A stretch of DNA of 64,000 nucleotides, taken from positions 8,184,001 to 8,248,000 of the forward strand of contig NZ_JARZAE010000004.1 in assembly GCF_029892095.1 (NCBI RefSeq), written 5' to 3'. This DNA is from Kitasatospora sp. MAP12-44 (GTDB lineage: Bacteria; Actinomycetota; Actinomycetes; Streptomycetales; Streptomycetaceae). The translations under genes were made by a program, and so were the position numbers. Below are positions 7,717 to 16,849 of this stretch, in pieces; the stretch's first letter is position 1; each line of letters begins with the position of its first letter. The notes beneath the pieces were generated by a model, which saw only the letters and a list, made by a program, of their open reading frames with translations, did no database searches and was not told the origin of the DNA.

Positions 7717-8757
7717 TTGCACCGACTCACCTACGGCGACGTCAAGCAAGCCGCCGACCGCATCGCCGGGAGGATCCGGCCGGTGGCCATCGCGCCGGTC
7801 GATCCCGGCGCGATCCGCACCGCCCGGCGCGACCCGCTGGACGGCCGACCGGAAGAGCCCTGTCAGCTTTGGCTCGCGCTGGAGTACATGCAGCACACCG
7901 GCTCCTTCAAGGCCCGCGGCGCGCAGAACTTCCTCGCCGCCCACCGCGAGGCCGGCACCCTCCCGGACGCCGGGGTGACGATCGCCTCCGGCGGCAACGC
8001 CGGGCTCGCCTGCGCGTGGGCGGCGCAGCAACAGGGCGTTCGGGCCACGGTGTTCCTGCCGACCACGGCCCCGGCGGTGAAGGTCGCCAGGCTGCGCGGC
8101 TACGGCGCGGATGTGCGCCTGGTGGGCGCGGAGTACGCCGAAGCCCTCGCCGCGTGCGAGGACTTCGCGGCCGCGACCGGCGCCCTGGCCAGCCACGCCT
8201 ACGACCACCCGATGATCGCCGCCGGGGCCGGCACGCTGCTGGACGAGATCCGCCGGCAGATCCCGGACCTGGACACCGTGGTGGTCGCGGTCGGTGGCGG
8301 CGGACTGTTCGCCGGGGTGGCCACCGCCGCCCAGCACCACGGTCTGCGGACCGTCGCCGTGGAGCCGGAGAACTGCCGCGCACTGAACGCCGCCGTCGAA
8401 GCCGGCCACCTGGTCGACGTCCCGGCGGACTCCATCGCCGCCGACTCCCTCGGTGCCCGCCGCACCAGCGCCATGGCCCTGCACGCCGCCCAGCAGGACG
8501 GCGTGCACTCGGTGCTCGTGCCGGACGGCGAGATCGTCCGTGCCCGCCAGGCGCTGTGGGACCACCGCCGCGTCGCCGTCGAGCACGGCGCCGCCACGGC
8601 GCTCGCAGCCCTCACCACCCCGCCGCACCACGCGTCCGCTCGGGCTGACGGGTCGAGCCGTGGCTACCAGCCGGGCAGCGGCGAGAAGGTCGTCGTGGTG
8701 CTCTGCGGGGCGAACACCGACCCGAGCAGCCTGGTTCAGCTCGCGGCCGAGGGCTGA
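7717..8757 (+). CDS. PLP-dependent threonine/serine dehydratase-like lyase
   Basis: 346 residues of fold type II PLP enzymes. The PLP lysine lies in HTGSFKARGAQNF, the substrate loop is SGGNAG and the cofactor phosphate loop is VGGGGLFAG. TTG 7717 is the start because AAGGAG lies 8 nt upstream and the first residues match the family. Related proteins deaminate threonine, serine or 3-hydroxyaspartate. The start residues HRLTYGDVKQAADRI and PVDPGA are typical of streptomycete proteins annotated as threonine ammonia-lyase-like. It is not part of a visible isoleucine pathway, so a catabolic or unusual substrate is possible. Confidence 0.8.
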   Translation: MHRLTYGDVKQAADRIAGRIRPVAIAPVDPGAIRTARRDPLDGRPEEPCQLWLALEYMQHTGSFKARGAQNFLAAHREAGTLPDAGVTIASGGNAGLACAWAAQQQGVRATVFLPTTAPAVKVARLRGYGADVRLVGAEYAEALAACEDFAAATGALASHAYDHPMIAAGAGTLLDEIRRQIPDLDTVVVAVGGGGLFAGVATAAQHHGLRTVAVEPENCRALNAAVEAGHLVDVPADSIAADSLGARRTSAMALHAAQQDGVHSVLVPDGEIVRARQALWDHRRVAVEHGAATALAALTTPPHHASARADGSSRGYQPGSGEKVVVVLCGANTDPSSLVQLAAEG

Positions 8758-8782
8758 GACCGGGCACTCAGGGGGACTGACC

Positions 8783-8816
8783 GGGGGCGGTCGCGCTGAT
8801 CAGCGCGACCGTCCCC
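8783..8816 (+). terminator. palindromic terminator
   Basis: A near-perfect palindrome centred on TGATCA (core 8788-8811, arms CGGTCGCGC/GCGCGACCG). Its outer GGGG/TCCCC extension gives about 15 bp of stem. It lies 25 bp after the lyase stop codon. Confidence 0.75.
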
Positions 8817-8821
8817 GGATC

Positions 8822-8851
8822 TTGACAGTGGGCATTCAGAGCATTCTATGA
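8822..8851 (+). promoter_or_regulatory. possible promoter
   Basis: TTGACA at 8822-8827 is a perfect -35 box. A weak -10 (TCTATG or CTATGA) follows at a spacing of 17-18. It would transcribe the membrane protein gene at 9029 with a leader of roughly 170 nt. Nothing else is seen in 8817-9028. Confidence 0.35.
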
Positions 8852-9028
8852 GCCGACATGCCTGGCGTCATGCTGACGACACGTCAACAATGGCATGGCT
8901 GCGGCAAGTTCTCGCGGCCATCACATCACGCCGGCGTTCGGCGGGTGCCCCCACAGTCGGCTCGTTCCACGCTGCACCGCTTCGAGGCGACGCACCCCGG
9001 CCGTTCTCCATGATCACGGAGGTCCCCC

Positions 9029-9538
9029 ATGCTCTGGCCCGACCCTGCCCAAAAGGCGTCAACCGGTTCGACCACCGACTCGACCAGCGACTCGATCACC
9101 GGCTCAACCCGCACCCGGGTCCTGGCGGCAGTGCTCTGCCTGGCGGTGTCCTGGATCCACGTCCAGGATCAAGGCGGCTTCCCCGGCGACAAGACGCCGC
9201 ACTACATCGGCGTCGGCTACTACCTGCTGGAGGCGACCGGTGTCCTGACCGCGCTGCTGCTGCTGTTGACGGCCGGACGCAGCCAGCCGGCACGGGTGGC
9301 CGGCTGGCTGCTGGCGCTTGGCGTCGCGTTCGGCCCCCTGATCGGCTTCGTGCTGTCCCGGGGCCCGGGTCTGCCCGACTACAGCGACGACCGGGGGAAC
9401 TGGACCGAGCCACTGGGCATCGTCAGCGTCGCCGTGGAGGCGGTGCTGCTCGTACTCGCCATCACGGCCTTCCTTGCCGAAGCGCAGGGCGTGCGACGTC
9501 TGCTGGCCCGAACCGCTCCCTCCCGGGCCCGTGGCTGA
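9029..9538 (+). CDS. small integral membrane protein
   Basis: 169 residues. ATG 9029 follows GGAGG with good spacing. The first 25 residues are Ser/Thr-rich (TGSTTDSTSDSITGSTRT), then four hydrophobic segments appear, around residues 28-48, 62-82, 88-108 and 128-150. The loop between the third and fourth reads GPGLPDYSDDRGNW and probably faces outward. No catalytic motif is visible and I do not recognise a functional family. It is transcribed alone, convergent with the amidase gene. Confidence 0.65.
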   Translation: MLWPDPAQKASTGSTTDSTSDSITGSTRTRVLAAVLCLAVSWIHVQDQGGFPGDKTPHYIGVGYYLLEATGVLTALLLLLTAGRSQPARVAGWLLALGVAFGPLIGFVLSRGPGLPDYSDDRGNWTEPLGIVSVAVEAVLLVLAITAFLAEAQGVRRLLARTAPSRARG

Positions 9539-9577
9539 CTTGGAACGAGTAGTAATGCCCTACTCCCGTCGTATGCC

Positions 9578-11029
9578 CTACTCCGGTGCCTGAAAGCCGC
9601 CGATCGTCTGCTCGAGCAGTTCGGCCAGCCGCAGCGGGGTGCGGTCCTCGAACATCGGACCGATGAGCTGCACTCCCACCGGCAGACCCTCGGGGGAGCG
9701 GCCGGCCGGTACGGCGGTGGCGGGTAGGCCGGGCATGGTGGCCACACCGGCCCAGACGAGCTGGTCGAAGTACGGGTACTCGACGCCGTCGATGTCGAGT
9801 ACCCGTGCCAGCGGATCGGGGTGGTGGTCGTGCGGGAACGCGGGAGTGGGCGTGATCGGGCACACCACGGCGTCGAACTCGGCGAAGAGCTGCCGCCAGC
9901 CGTGGCGATGCAGCTCGCGACGGTTGTTCGCCCCGATCCAGTCGCGGTGGCTGAACACCATGCCGCGCAGCCGCGCCGCATCGAGACTCTGGTCGTCCAC
10001 GCTCAGTCCGGCGGCGCGGGTCCGCAGCTGCTCGTACGCTTCGACGGGGAAGCGTGCACCGGCGCCTGCGAAATGCAACTGCGTGTAGAGCAGCGCGGCT
10101 TCGGTCAGATCGGGCAGCAGCGGACTGTGCCGTTCGGCGCGGGCGCCGCCGTCGACCAGTGCGTCGGCCACCCGGTTCAGGCCCGCCCGGACGGCGGCCC
10201 CGGTCGGAATGAGCGGATGCTCGTCGAGGATCAGGACCCGGAAGTCGCAGAGCTGCTCGTGACGCGCGGACGGCAGCCTCAGGTCGTGCGCCACACCGAG
10301 CGTCAGCGGGTCCGGTCCGGCCATGACGTCGAGCAGCAGCGTGAGGTCGCGGGCGGTGCGCGCCATCGGACCGACGACGGCGAGGTCATGGTCGACCGGC
10401 AGTGCCGGCGCGGGCGGCGGGACCATTCCGCGCATCGCCGCCAGTCCGAGTGTCGGCTTGTGTGCGTAGACACCGCAGAAATGCGCGGGGGTGCGCAACG
10501 AACCGGCGATGTCGGAGCCGATGGACAGCGCACCGAAGCCGGACGCCAGGGCTGCCGCCGATCCGCCGGAGGATCCACCTGCCGTGCGACCGTGATCCCA
10601 CGGGTTGTTGGTGGTGCCGTAGATCTCGTTGAAGCTCTGCACATCCTGCAGTCCCACCGGCACGTTGGTCTTGCCGAGCACCACCGCGCCCGCGGCCTTG
10701 AGCCGCGACACCTGCACCGCGTCCTCGGCCGGCACGTAGTCCCGGTGCGGCGGCATGCCCCAAGTCGTGGGCAGTCCGGCGATGTTGTAGGACTCCTTGA
10801 CCGTCACCGGAATGCCGAGCAGCGGCCGGTCCTCACCGCGGGCGCGCGCCTGGTCGGCGTCGCGCGCGGCGGCCCGCGCACGGTCGAAGTCCGGCACACA
10901 GATCGCGTTGATCGCCTGGTCGTCCCGTTCGATACGGGCGATCGCTTCATCGGTCAGTTCCGCCGAGGTCACTTCACCGGCGCGCAGGGCAGCCGCGAGT
11001 TGTTCGGCCGTCTGAAAATTCCATTCCAT
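9578..11029 (-). CDS. amidase signature (AS) family amidase
   Basis: 483 residues, normal length for a GatA-like amidase. The Lys-cisSer-Ser triad is visible: Lys in GIPVTVKESYN, the cis-Ser in the glycine-rich GRTAGGSSGGSAAAL signature, and the nucleophile Ser in IGSDIAGSLRTPAHFCG. These enzymes hydrolyse C-N bonds of amides. The protein lacks the tail of GatA and no gatB/gatC lies nearby, so it is a stand-alone amide hydrolase rather than the tRNA amidotransferase. The substrate is unknown. Confidence 0.88.
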   Translation of the reverse strand: MEWNFQTAEQLAAALRAGEVTSAELTDEAIARIERDDQAINAICVPDFDRARAAARDADQARARGEDRPLLGIPVTVKESYNIAGLPTTWGMPPHRDYVPAEDAVQVSRLKAAGAVVLGKTNVPVGLQDVQSFNEIYGTTNNPWDHGRTAGGSSGGSAAALASGFGALSIGSDIAGSLRTPAHFCGVYAHKPTLGLAAMRGMVPPPAPALPVDHDLAVVGPMARTARDLTLLLDVMAGPDPLTLGVAHDLRLPSARHEQLCDFRVLILDEHPLIPTGAAVRAGLNRVADALVDGGARAERHSPLLPDLTEAALLYTQLHFAGAGARFPVEAYEQLRTRAAGLSVDDQSLDAARLRGMVFSHRDWIGANNRRELHRHGWRQLFAEFDAVVCPITPTPAFPHDHHPDPLARVLDIDGVEYPYFDQLVWAGVATMPGLPATAVPAGRSPEGLPVGVQLIGPMFEDRTPLRLAELLEQTIGGFQAPE

Positions 11030-11581
11030 GGAACCGACCGTACCGGCCGCTGGAACATGTCATGAAATGCCACTTCGCGCAACAGGATTGAAGTCTCAAT
11101 ACTCGTCATGTCCCTCTCCGACCAAGACAGTTCGCCTGGGCAGGGCATGGGCGGTACCACGCCCGTCAACGCCACCCCTCATGGCCCATCGGCTTGTGAA
11201 GCAAGAGCTTCCGCTGGTTGCTCGTTACTCGGCCGAGCCCTCCGCAGGCCGCGCGTAATAGGCGTTCAGGAGGCTTGTCTCGTTGAGGGTCGAGTACGAC
11301 TCGGCGAAGCTGTCGCAGTCGTTCGTTGAGGCGCTCTTCTCGCTTGACGGCCTCTGCCTGGTGCCTGCGTCACCTCTGTCTGTGCGCTGTCGCTGGTGGC
11401 CTGGCGGTCGCCGTCCGTTCGAGACTTCCGCAGGCTGCGCTGATCCTCACCCGTCCCGGGGGGCGCGAGGCAGGTCTCAGCCGCACCATGGAGACCGGGG
11501 AGGGAGGCATTCGCATCTCCGCGGCGTGCAAGTGACCGTCGGCGGTTCTGGTGACGGGGTGCAACGGATGGGAGCACGACC
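11030..11581. other. intergenic stretch without a recognisable gene
   Basis: About 550 bp between the divergent amidase and SHOCT-protein genes. Short frames exist (for example plus 11283-11585) but their codon use and sequence look random. I see no convincing promoter, RNA or repeat. The base composition is a little less GC-rich than in the neighbours. Confidence 0.5.
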
Positions 11582-11989
11582 ATGAGATATGCGGTAAACC
11601 TGGCTGCGGACTACCCGCTGCTGAACGTGTTCTGGACCATCTGCGTGATCTTCCTGTGGGTCGTCTGGATCATGCTGCTCTTCCGCGTCTTCGGCGACAT
11701 CTTCCGGGACCATGAGCTGGGCGGTTGGGGAAAGGCCGGCTGGTCGGTCCTGGTCTTGATCCTGCCGTTCGTCGGTGTCTTCGTGTACCTGGTCGCACGC
11801 GGCAAGGGCATGCACGAGCGGGAGGTGGAACGAGCCCGGCGCAGTCAGGAGGCATTCCAGGCCTACGTGCGCGAGACCGCCGGTCCCACGGGGAGCGCCG
11901 ACGAGCTGGCTCGGCTCGCTGAGCTGAAGAACCGGGGTGACATCACGGAGGAGGAGTACCAGCGCGCCAAGGCGAAGGCCCTTGCCTGA
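11582..11989 (+). CDS. membrane protein with PLDc_N-like segment and SHOCT domain
   Basis: 135 residues. Two hydrophobic helices (about residues 13-37 and 53-72) flank a short loop with FRDHELGGWGKAGW, the arrangement of PLDc_N-type small membrane proteins. A charged linker follows, and the C-terminus has a SHOCT motif, DELARLAELKNRGDITEEEY, thought to mediate oligomerisation. Such proteins are common in streptomycetes and have no assigned activity. Upstream GGGAG lies at reasonable distance from ATG 11582. Confidence 0.75.
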   Translation: MRYAVNLAADYPLLNVFWTICVIFLWVVWIMLLFRVFGDIFRDHELGGWGKAGWSVLVLILPFVGVFVYLVARGKGMHEREVERARRSQEAFQAYVRETAGPTGSADELARLAELKNRGDITEEEYQRAKAKALA

Positions 11990-12129
11990 CAAAGTGGCTC
12001 ACCGGACGGACGGCGGACTCTTGGCACCGTGGACGCGCCGGTGCCAAGGCCCGCAATTCAAACCTCGGGATCTGAACTCGATTGGTAGCCGGCACCGTAG
12101 GTCGGCGTGTGGTGGATGTCCACAGTGTG

Positions 12130-12330
12130 AGACGGGCTACTGCGAGGTGCCCTACCAGATCCTGCTGGGCGTCGGCCGATTCGATCCCGCCCGCGCGGGC
12201 CTCGCGTCGCCCGCCGTGGAGCACGAAGGGCACGACCACGCACAGCTGTTCAGCACCTGGAGTTACGAGAGCGACAAGCCGCTGGCGCTGGAGGCACTCC
12301 GGGAGACCATGCAAAAGCTGCCCGGGACGG
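12130..12330 (+). pseudogene. fragment of a CobW/G3E-type GTPase
   Basis: In one plus frame the translation contains YCEVPYQILLGVGRFDPARA, then HEGHDHAQLFSTWSYES and KPLALEALRETMQKLP. This is the linker and start of the C-terminal domain of CobW-like metal chaperone GTPases. The GTPase domain is absent upstream and the rest of the C-terminal domain is absent downstream. It is the first of four broken genes in this stretch. Confidence 0.55.
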
Positions 12331-12445
12331 GGAATCGCCCTGGTGGTGCTGCTCCTTCGCCGGCCTCCTCCAGAAACGGGCCTCCACCGGTCTCCAGGAC
12401 CCCCGAGCACGCACCACTCCGTGACAGCAGCGCAGGAGAACGACG

Positions 12446-12640
12446 ATGGCGCCGACCCGGTTTGACGATCTACCGGCCCAACTTCGACCGCGCCTCGTCG
12501 TCCAAACTACCCTGCGCACGACGGCCACGGTCGCCCTCGTCGTGGCCATCTACTACCTGGTCCCGATGGACCGGGCCATGAACGCCGCCACGGTGGCCGG
12601 ACTCGCACTCAGCGTCCTGGCCATCTTCCGCCCGGGTGCG
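12446..12640 (+). pseudogene. N-terminal fragment of a two-TM potassium channel-like protein
   Basis: It starts with ATG 12446 behind AGGAG (7 nt spacing), so the start region is intact. The product begins MAPTRFDDLPAQLRPRLVV and has one transmembrane helix, TVALVVAIYYLVPMDRA, as in small Ion_trans_2 channels. After residue 62 the pattern is lost and no pore sequence (TVGYGD) follows. The downstream DNA belongs to another gene remnant. Confidence 0.55.
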
Positions 12641-12694
12641 CCCCTCCCCGGTACGCCTCGACCAGCAGTCCGCGAAAACGGCGCCCCTGCCATC

Positions 12695-13130
12695 GCTGCG
12701 CACCACCGTGAGCTGGCCCGACCTGACCACCACCGTCCAGCAGCTCGCATCCTCGCCCTGATCGCAGCCGCGACCAGGGCCGACGCCGTAGTGGTGATGC
12801 GCGTACCGGTCGGCGCCACCATCCAGCGCGGCACCGACGTCGCGGAGATCCACGGGGGTGACCTGGCCGCGAAGGAGGTGGTGGGCGATCGTCTCGGGGC
12901 AGGAACGGACCTTCCACCAGGACCCGGCCTTCGCGCTTCGACTGCTCGCCGACCCCGGTCTGCGCGCACTCTCCTCGGCCGTCAACGATCCCGCCACCGC
13001 CGTCCAGGTACTGGACGCATGGAAGGGCTGCTCAAGCGGCTCGCCGCCACCGCCTTGGACGCCTGGTCCGTGACCGACGGTCAGGGCGACGTGCGGGTGG
13101 TCCTGCGTCTGCCGACCTGGGTCGGCTGTC
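12695..13130 (+). pseudogene. frameshifted DUF2254 membrane protein remnant
   Basis: Pieces of the C-terminal part of a DUF2254 protein can be read in different plus frames. RADAVVVMRVPVGATIQRGT is in one. ERTFHQDPAFALRLLADPGL and RALSSAVNDPATAVQVLDA are in a second. LLKRLAATALDAWSV and GDVRVVLRLPTW are back in the first. The order is that of the intact family, so at least two frameshifts have hit the gene, and its membrane N-terminus is missing. Confidence 0.65.
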
Positions 13131-13134
13131 GGCA

Positions 13135-13405
13135 CCGAGCGTGGAACAGCTTCGAGGCGGCATCGGCCAGCACGACCAGGATCACGCCCGCCATGACCGC
13201 GAGCAGCCCGGCAAGCGCCGCGTACCGGGACGAGTCCCCCGCCGCCAACGGAGTCAGGGTGATCGCGACCGCCGCCACCGTCGCCCCCGCGACGAGATCG
13301 GTCCGCAGCATGGAGCGGTCCTACCCGGCCAGCACCGCCACCCCAGGCAGCGCCGACCGCCTGGTCAGCACCCGCAACCGCTCGGTCCACCCCTGCCGGC
13401 CCGAC
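13135..13405 (-). pseudogene. SulP-type anion transporter remnant with nonsense codon
   Basis: On the minus strand the frame reads RRSALPGVAVLAG, a TAG, then DRSMLRTDLVAGATVAAVAI. This is the N-terminal start of SulP permeases (LPGLAxLRGYxRSWLRxDLVAG). It jumps without the usual first helices to AGDSSRYAALAGLLAVMAGV, which belongs further inside. Thus there is a stop codon at the conserved Tyr position plus an internal deletion. It lies 0.4 kb from a sulfatase gene, but I see no proof that the two ever worked together. Confidence 0.6.
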
Positions 13406-13823
13406 TCCTCAGTCAACGCTGCGCCTCGCTGCACGGGCCTGGTGGGAGCGGCATTCCAGCCCAGGAGCTCTCCGTAGTGCCTGACATGCCGTCATGCTCG
13501 CCCACGGCATCGGACGGAAGGCGCCCGGCACGCGAGCGATACGCCAACCGGGTCCGCCCCGCCACCCGGACTCACGGGAAGCCGCCGGCGGCATCGCGGC
13601 CTCGACGCCGCTTCGGAACAGCGGGCGGCAGGCCCCGGTGTCCTCCAGTCAGTCCTGAGGTCCCGGCACGGATGCGTGCAGGCCACCGTGTCACGCACCC
13701 CCCGGAGCACACACGCGCCTAGGGTCGATCCACTTGACAGCACGCTGAGCAGACAGCGCCCGCACAGTACCCCGGTGCCCTGGCGCGCCCCCGAGCATTC
13801 ACCAGACCGAAGGACGTGGTGGT

Positions 13824-15455
13824 GTGTCGCGCAGTCCCAACATCCTGTTGATCGTCACCGATGAGGAACGCTTCACCGTCCCCCGGCCGGAGGGCTTCTC
13901 CCTACCGGCGCGCGAGAGGCTCGCCGCCAGGGGAGTGACCTTCGGGCGCTACTACGCCGCCTCGGCCATGTGCAGCTCCTCCCGGTCGGTGATCTACACG
14001 GGACAGCACCTGCCCATCACGGAGATCTACGACAACGACAACATGCCCTACATCCGTCCCCTCGACCCGAAGCTGGGCACTCTGGGGACCATGCTCCGCT
14101 CGTCCGGGTACTACACGACATACCAGGGCAAGTGGCACCTGTCGAACGCCTACATCACCCCGCAGAACCCCGGACCGACGACCAACGCCCTGGAACCGTA
14201 CGGGTTCGCCGAGTTCAACGACTGGGGCGACATCGACGGCGGTGCCTGGGCCGGACTCAAGCTGGACCCCGTCATCGCCGGACAGGCCGTCAAGTGGCTG
14301 CGCAACCGGGGACCCGTCGTCGCCGAGGACCAGCCCTGGTTCATGGCCGTCAACTTCGTCAACCCGCACGACATCATGAGCTTCGACTACGGCGGCTCTT
14401 CACCCGTGAAGCTACCGCCAGGACTCGCCCACGCGGTCATCACCAAGGCCGCCGCCCGGATCCCGGTCTACTCGCGCACATGGGACTTCGACCTCCCCGC
14501 CAGCCTCCATGACGACCTGTCAGGCGCCGCCCCCGCCGTCCTCGAATTCGCCCGCATGCTCGACACCGTGTTCGGACCCGTGGCCGACGACAGTCACTGG
14601 CACGCCGGGCTGAACTTCTACCTCAACTGCATGCGGGACGTCGACCGCAGCGTCGAGACCGTCCTCGACGCCCTAGAGGCATCCGGACAGGCCGACCGAA
14701 CCGTCGTGCTGTTCACCTCCGACCACGGCGAGATGGCCGCCTCCCACGGGCTGCGCCAGAAGGGCAACCTCGCCTACGACGAGAACTTCCACGTCCCCCT
14801 CATCATCAGCCACCCCGACTTCAAGGGCGGCGTCCGCAGCAGCGCCGTAGGCTCGGCCGTCGACCTCGCTCCCAGCATCCTCTCCTTCGCCGGGGTCGAG
14901 GACAGCAAGATCGCTGCCCAGTTCCCGGCCCTGCACGGGCGATCCCTGGTGCCCGCCCTGGAAGGTGGCACGGTCCGCGAAGGGGCCCTGACGGCGGTCG
15001 AGTCGATCATGCCCTTGGACGCCTCATTCTGGGGCGAGTTCGGCGACCCGGACGTCCACAAGCGCATCGAGTCCGGGGCACTGCGCCCCGACTGGACCAA
15101 GCGCGGCTTCCTGCGCGGCTACACCGACGAGCGCTACACCTTCGCCCGCTACTTCTCGCCCGTCAACCCGAACCGCCCGAGGACGGTGGACGCGCTCTTC
15201 GCTAACAACGACGTCGTCCTGTACGACCGCCAGACGGACCCGGCCGAGATGCACAACCTCGCGGCCGACCCGGTACATCGCGAGCTCGTCGCCCGCTACA
15301 GCGCCCTGCTAGAAGCCCTCATCGACTCCGAGATCGGTGCGGACGATCGCGCATGGGTCACCGAACGCCCCCACCTGCTCGGTTGGCCGACCTGGCGCGG
15401 CGACACCGCCGTACCGGCTGGACACATGCCCGCCGGTGCGGGCGTGAAGCAGTAG
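13824..15455 (+). CDS. sulfatase-family hydrolase
   Basis: 543 residues of the alkaline phosphatase/sulfatase superfamily. The N-terminus NILLIVTDEER carries the first metal-binding Asp pair. The active-site nucleophile region is AMCSSSRSVIYTGQ. This keeps the Cys that becomes formylglycine and the Arg of C-x-P-x-R, but has Ser in place of Pro (CSSSR). TYQGKWHLS holds the conserved Lys-His, and FTSDHGEMAASHGL the second metal Asp-His. GTG 13824 is supported by AAGGA 9 nt upstream. There is no signal peptide, so it acts in the cytoplasm unless exported otherwise. It could be an arylsulfatase, choline sulfatase or phosphonate-type hydrolase. Confidence 0.8.
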   Translation: MSRSPNILLIVTDEERFTVPRPEGFSLPARERLAARGVTFGRYYAASAMCSSSRSVIYTGQHLPITEIYDNDNMPYIRPLDPKLGTLGTMLRSSGYYTTYQGKWHLSNAYITPQNPGPTTNALEPYGFAEFNDWGDIDGGAWAGLKLDPVIAGQAVKWLRNRGPVVAEDQPWFMAVNFVNPHDIMSFDYGGSSPVKLPPGLAHAVITKAAARIPVYSRTWDFDLPASLHDDLSGAAPAVLEFARMLDTVFGPVADDSHWHAGLNFYLNCMRDVDRSVETVLDALEASGQADRTVVLFTSDHGEMAASHGLRQKGNLAYDENFHVPLIISHPDFKGGVRSSAVGSAVDLAPSILSFAGVEDSKIAAQFPALHGRSLVPALEGGTVREGALTAVESIMPLDASFWGEFGDPDVHKRIESGALRPDWTKRGFLRGYTDERYTFARYFSPVNPNRPRTVDALFANNDVVLYDRQTDPAEMHNLAADPVHRELVARYSALLEALIDSEIGADDRAWVTERPHLLGWPTWRGDTAVPAGHMPAGAGVKQ

Positions 15456-15550
15456 CCACCGCGCGTCACACAAGGACGAACGGGGGCACTGGGTGCGTTG
15501 CCCGGATTCGATTGCCCGGTGATGACCCGCGACTGGCGTGAGGAGTACTG

Positions 15551-16849
15551 ATGAGCCACTGGGGCCTGGTGGTGGCCGGCGGCGTCGTTGCCGGCTACGG
15601 GGCGCTTTCGCGGCGACTGTCGACGACTGTGATCTCCGGGCCGTTGGTGTTCATGCTGTTCGGTCTGGCGATCGGTCCGCTCGGCCTGGACCTGACGAGC
15701 CAATCCAGGGATCCGGAGGTCACCCGAACGCTGCTGGAAAGCGCACTGGTCCTCCTGCTGTTCGCGGACGCGTCCGCGATCCGGGCCCGGGATCTGCGCC
15801 GCGAGGAGTTCCTGCCGTTGCGGCTGCTCTTGGTGGGTCTGCCGGCCACGATGGCGTTGGGGTGGCTGGTGGCCCGGCCGCTGTTGTCCGGTCTGAGTGT
15901 GTGGGAGATGGCCTTGGCTGGCATCATCCTGGCGCCGACGGATGCCGCGCTGGGGCAGCAGGCTGTCTCCAACGAGCGGGTCCCGGCGCTGATCCGCGGC
16001 GGCCTGTCGGTCGAATCAGGCCTGAACGACGGCCTGGCGCTGCCGTTCTTCGTACTGGCACTGGCGGCGGCCGGTGAGGGCCACGGCCATCCAAGCGTTG
16101 CGGAGACGTTCCTGCGGGCGCTGCTGCTGAGCGGCGCGATCGGACTCGCGGTCGGCTGGACCGGGGCGAGCCTGCTGCGCTGGTCGGCCACCCGGGAGTG
16201 GAGCAGCTCCGAGTGGCGGCAGTTCCTGGCGCTCGCCGTTCCGGCCATCGCGTACGCGCTGTGTGCCGCGGCCGAGGGCAGCGGCTTCATCGGTGCCTGG
16301 GCCTCCGGGCTGGCCTTGGGCATCCGACTGCGCCAGGTGCCCGCCAACCGAGACGACCGTGCCCCGAGCCCGGATCCCGCGCAGACCACAAGGTTCACCG
16401 AGCGCCTCGGTCTCCTGCTCGCTTCGTTGAGCTTCCTGGTCTTCGGTGCGGTCATCCTGGGACCGACCCTCCAGCACCTGACGTGGCGCATGGTCGTTTA
16501 CGCGGTGCTGAGCCTGACCGTCATCCGGATGCTGCCGGTCGCGCTCGCGCTGATCGGCACGGGACTGCGGCCGGCCTCCGTGGCCTACCTGGGCTGGTTC
16601 GGTCCGCGGGGACTCGCCTCCCTGGTGTTCGGCCTGATCGCATTCGAGGAACACCTGCCCGGAATGGCCCTGCTCAGCGATGTCATCGCCGTGACCGTGG
16701 GCCTGAGCATCCTGCTGCACGGCGCCTCCGCCGCGTTCCTCGGGGACCGTTACGGCAACTGGTTCAGTCGAGCGCTCCGCACCGATCCGGGCCTGCGGGA
16801 GAACATGCTCACGGCAGATGGCGAGCGCCGAAGGCCGCTGTCCAGGTAG
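15551..16849 (+). CDS. CPA1-type cation:proton antiporter
   Basis: 432 residues with about 12 hydrophobic segments. The ion-binding signature LAPTDAALGQQAV and the family-typical SVESGLNDGLALPF (with the ND pair) are both present, as is YLGWFGPRGLASLVFGL near the C-terminus, seen in NhaP-like Na+/H+ antiporters. It exchanges Na+ or K+ for protons at the cytoplasmic membrane. There is no long cytoplasmic C-terminal regulatory domain. The upstream GGAG before ATG 15551 is suitable. The 3' end overlaps a degenerate minus-strand frame. Confidence 0.87.
   Translation: MSHWGLVVAGGVVAGYGALSRRLSTTVISGPLVFMLFGLAIGPLGLDLTSQSRDPEVTRTLLESALVLLLFADASAIRARDLRREEFLPLRLLLVGLPATMALGWLVARPLLSGLSVWEMALAGIILAPTDAALGQQAVSNERVPALIRGGLSVESGLNDGLALPFFVLALAAAGEGHGHPSVAETFLRALLLSGAIGLAVGWTGASLLRWSATREWSSSEWRQFLALAVPAIAYALCAAAEGSGFIGAWASGLALGIRLRQVPANRDDRAPSPDPAQTTRFTERLGLLLASLSFLVFGAVILGPTLQHLTWRMVVYAVLSLTVIRMLPVALALIGTGLRPASVAYLGWFGPRGLASLVFGLIAFEEHLPGMALLSDVIAVTVGLSILLHGASAAFLGDRYGNWFSRALRTDPGLRENMLTADGERRRPLSR

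Noticed and set aside
12470..13390. 306-residue minus-strand open frame across the broken-gene region
   Set aside because: Its translation is Gly/Arg/Asp-rich without pattern, as GC-rich antisense frames are. The gene remnants lie in other frames.
13135..15455. Sulfate-uptake plus sulfatase operon
   Set aside because: The SulP gene is broken and on the opposite strand, so no present functional link can be claimed.
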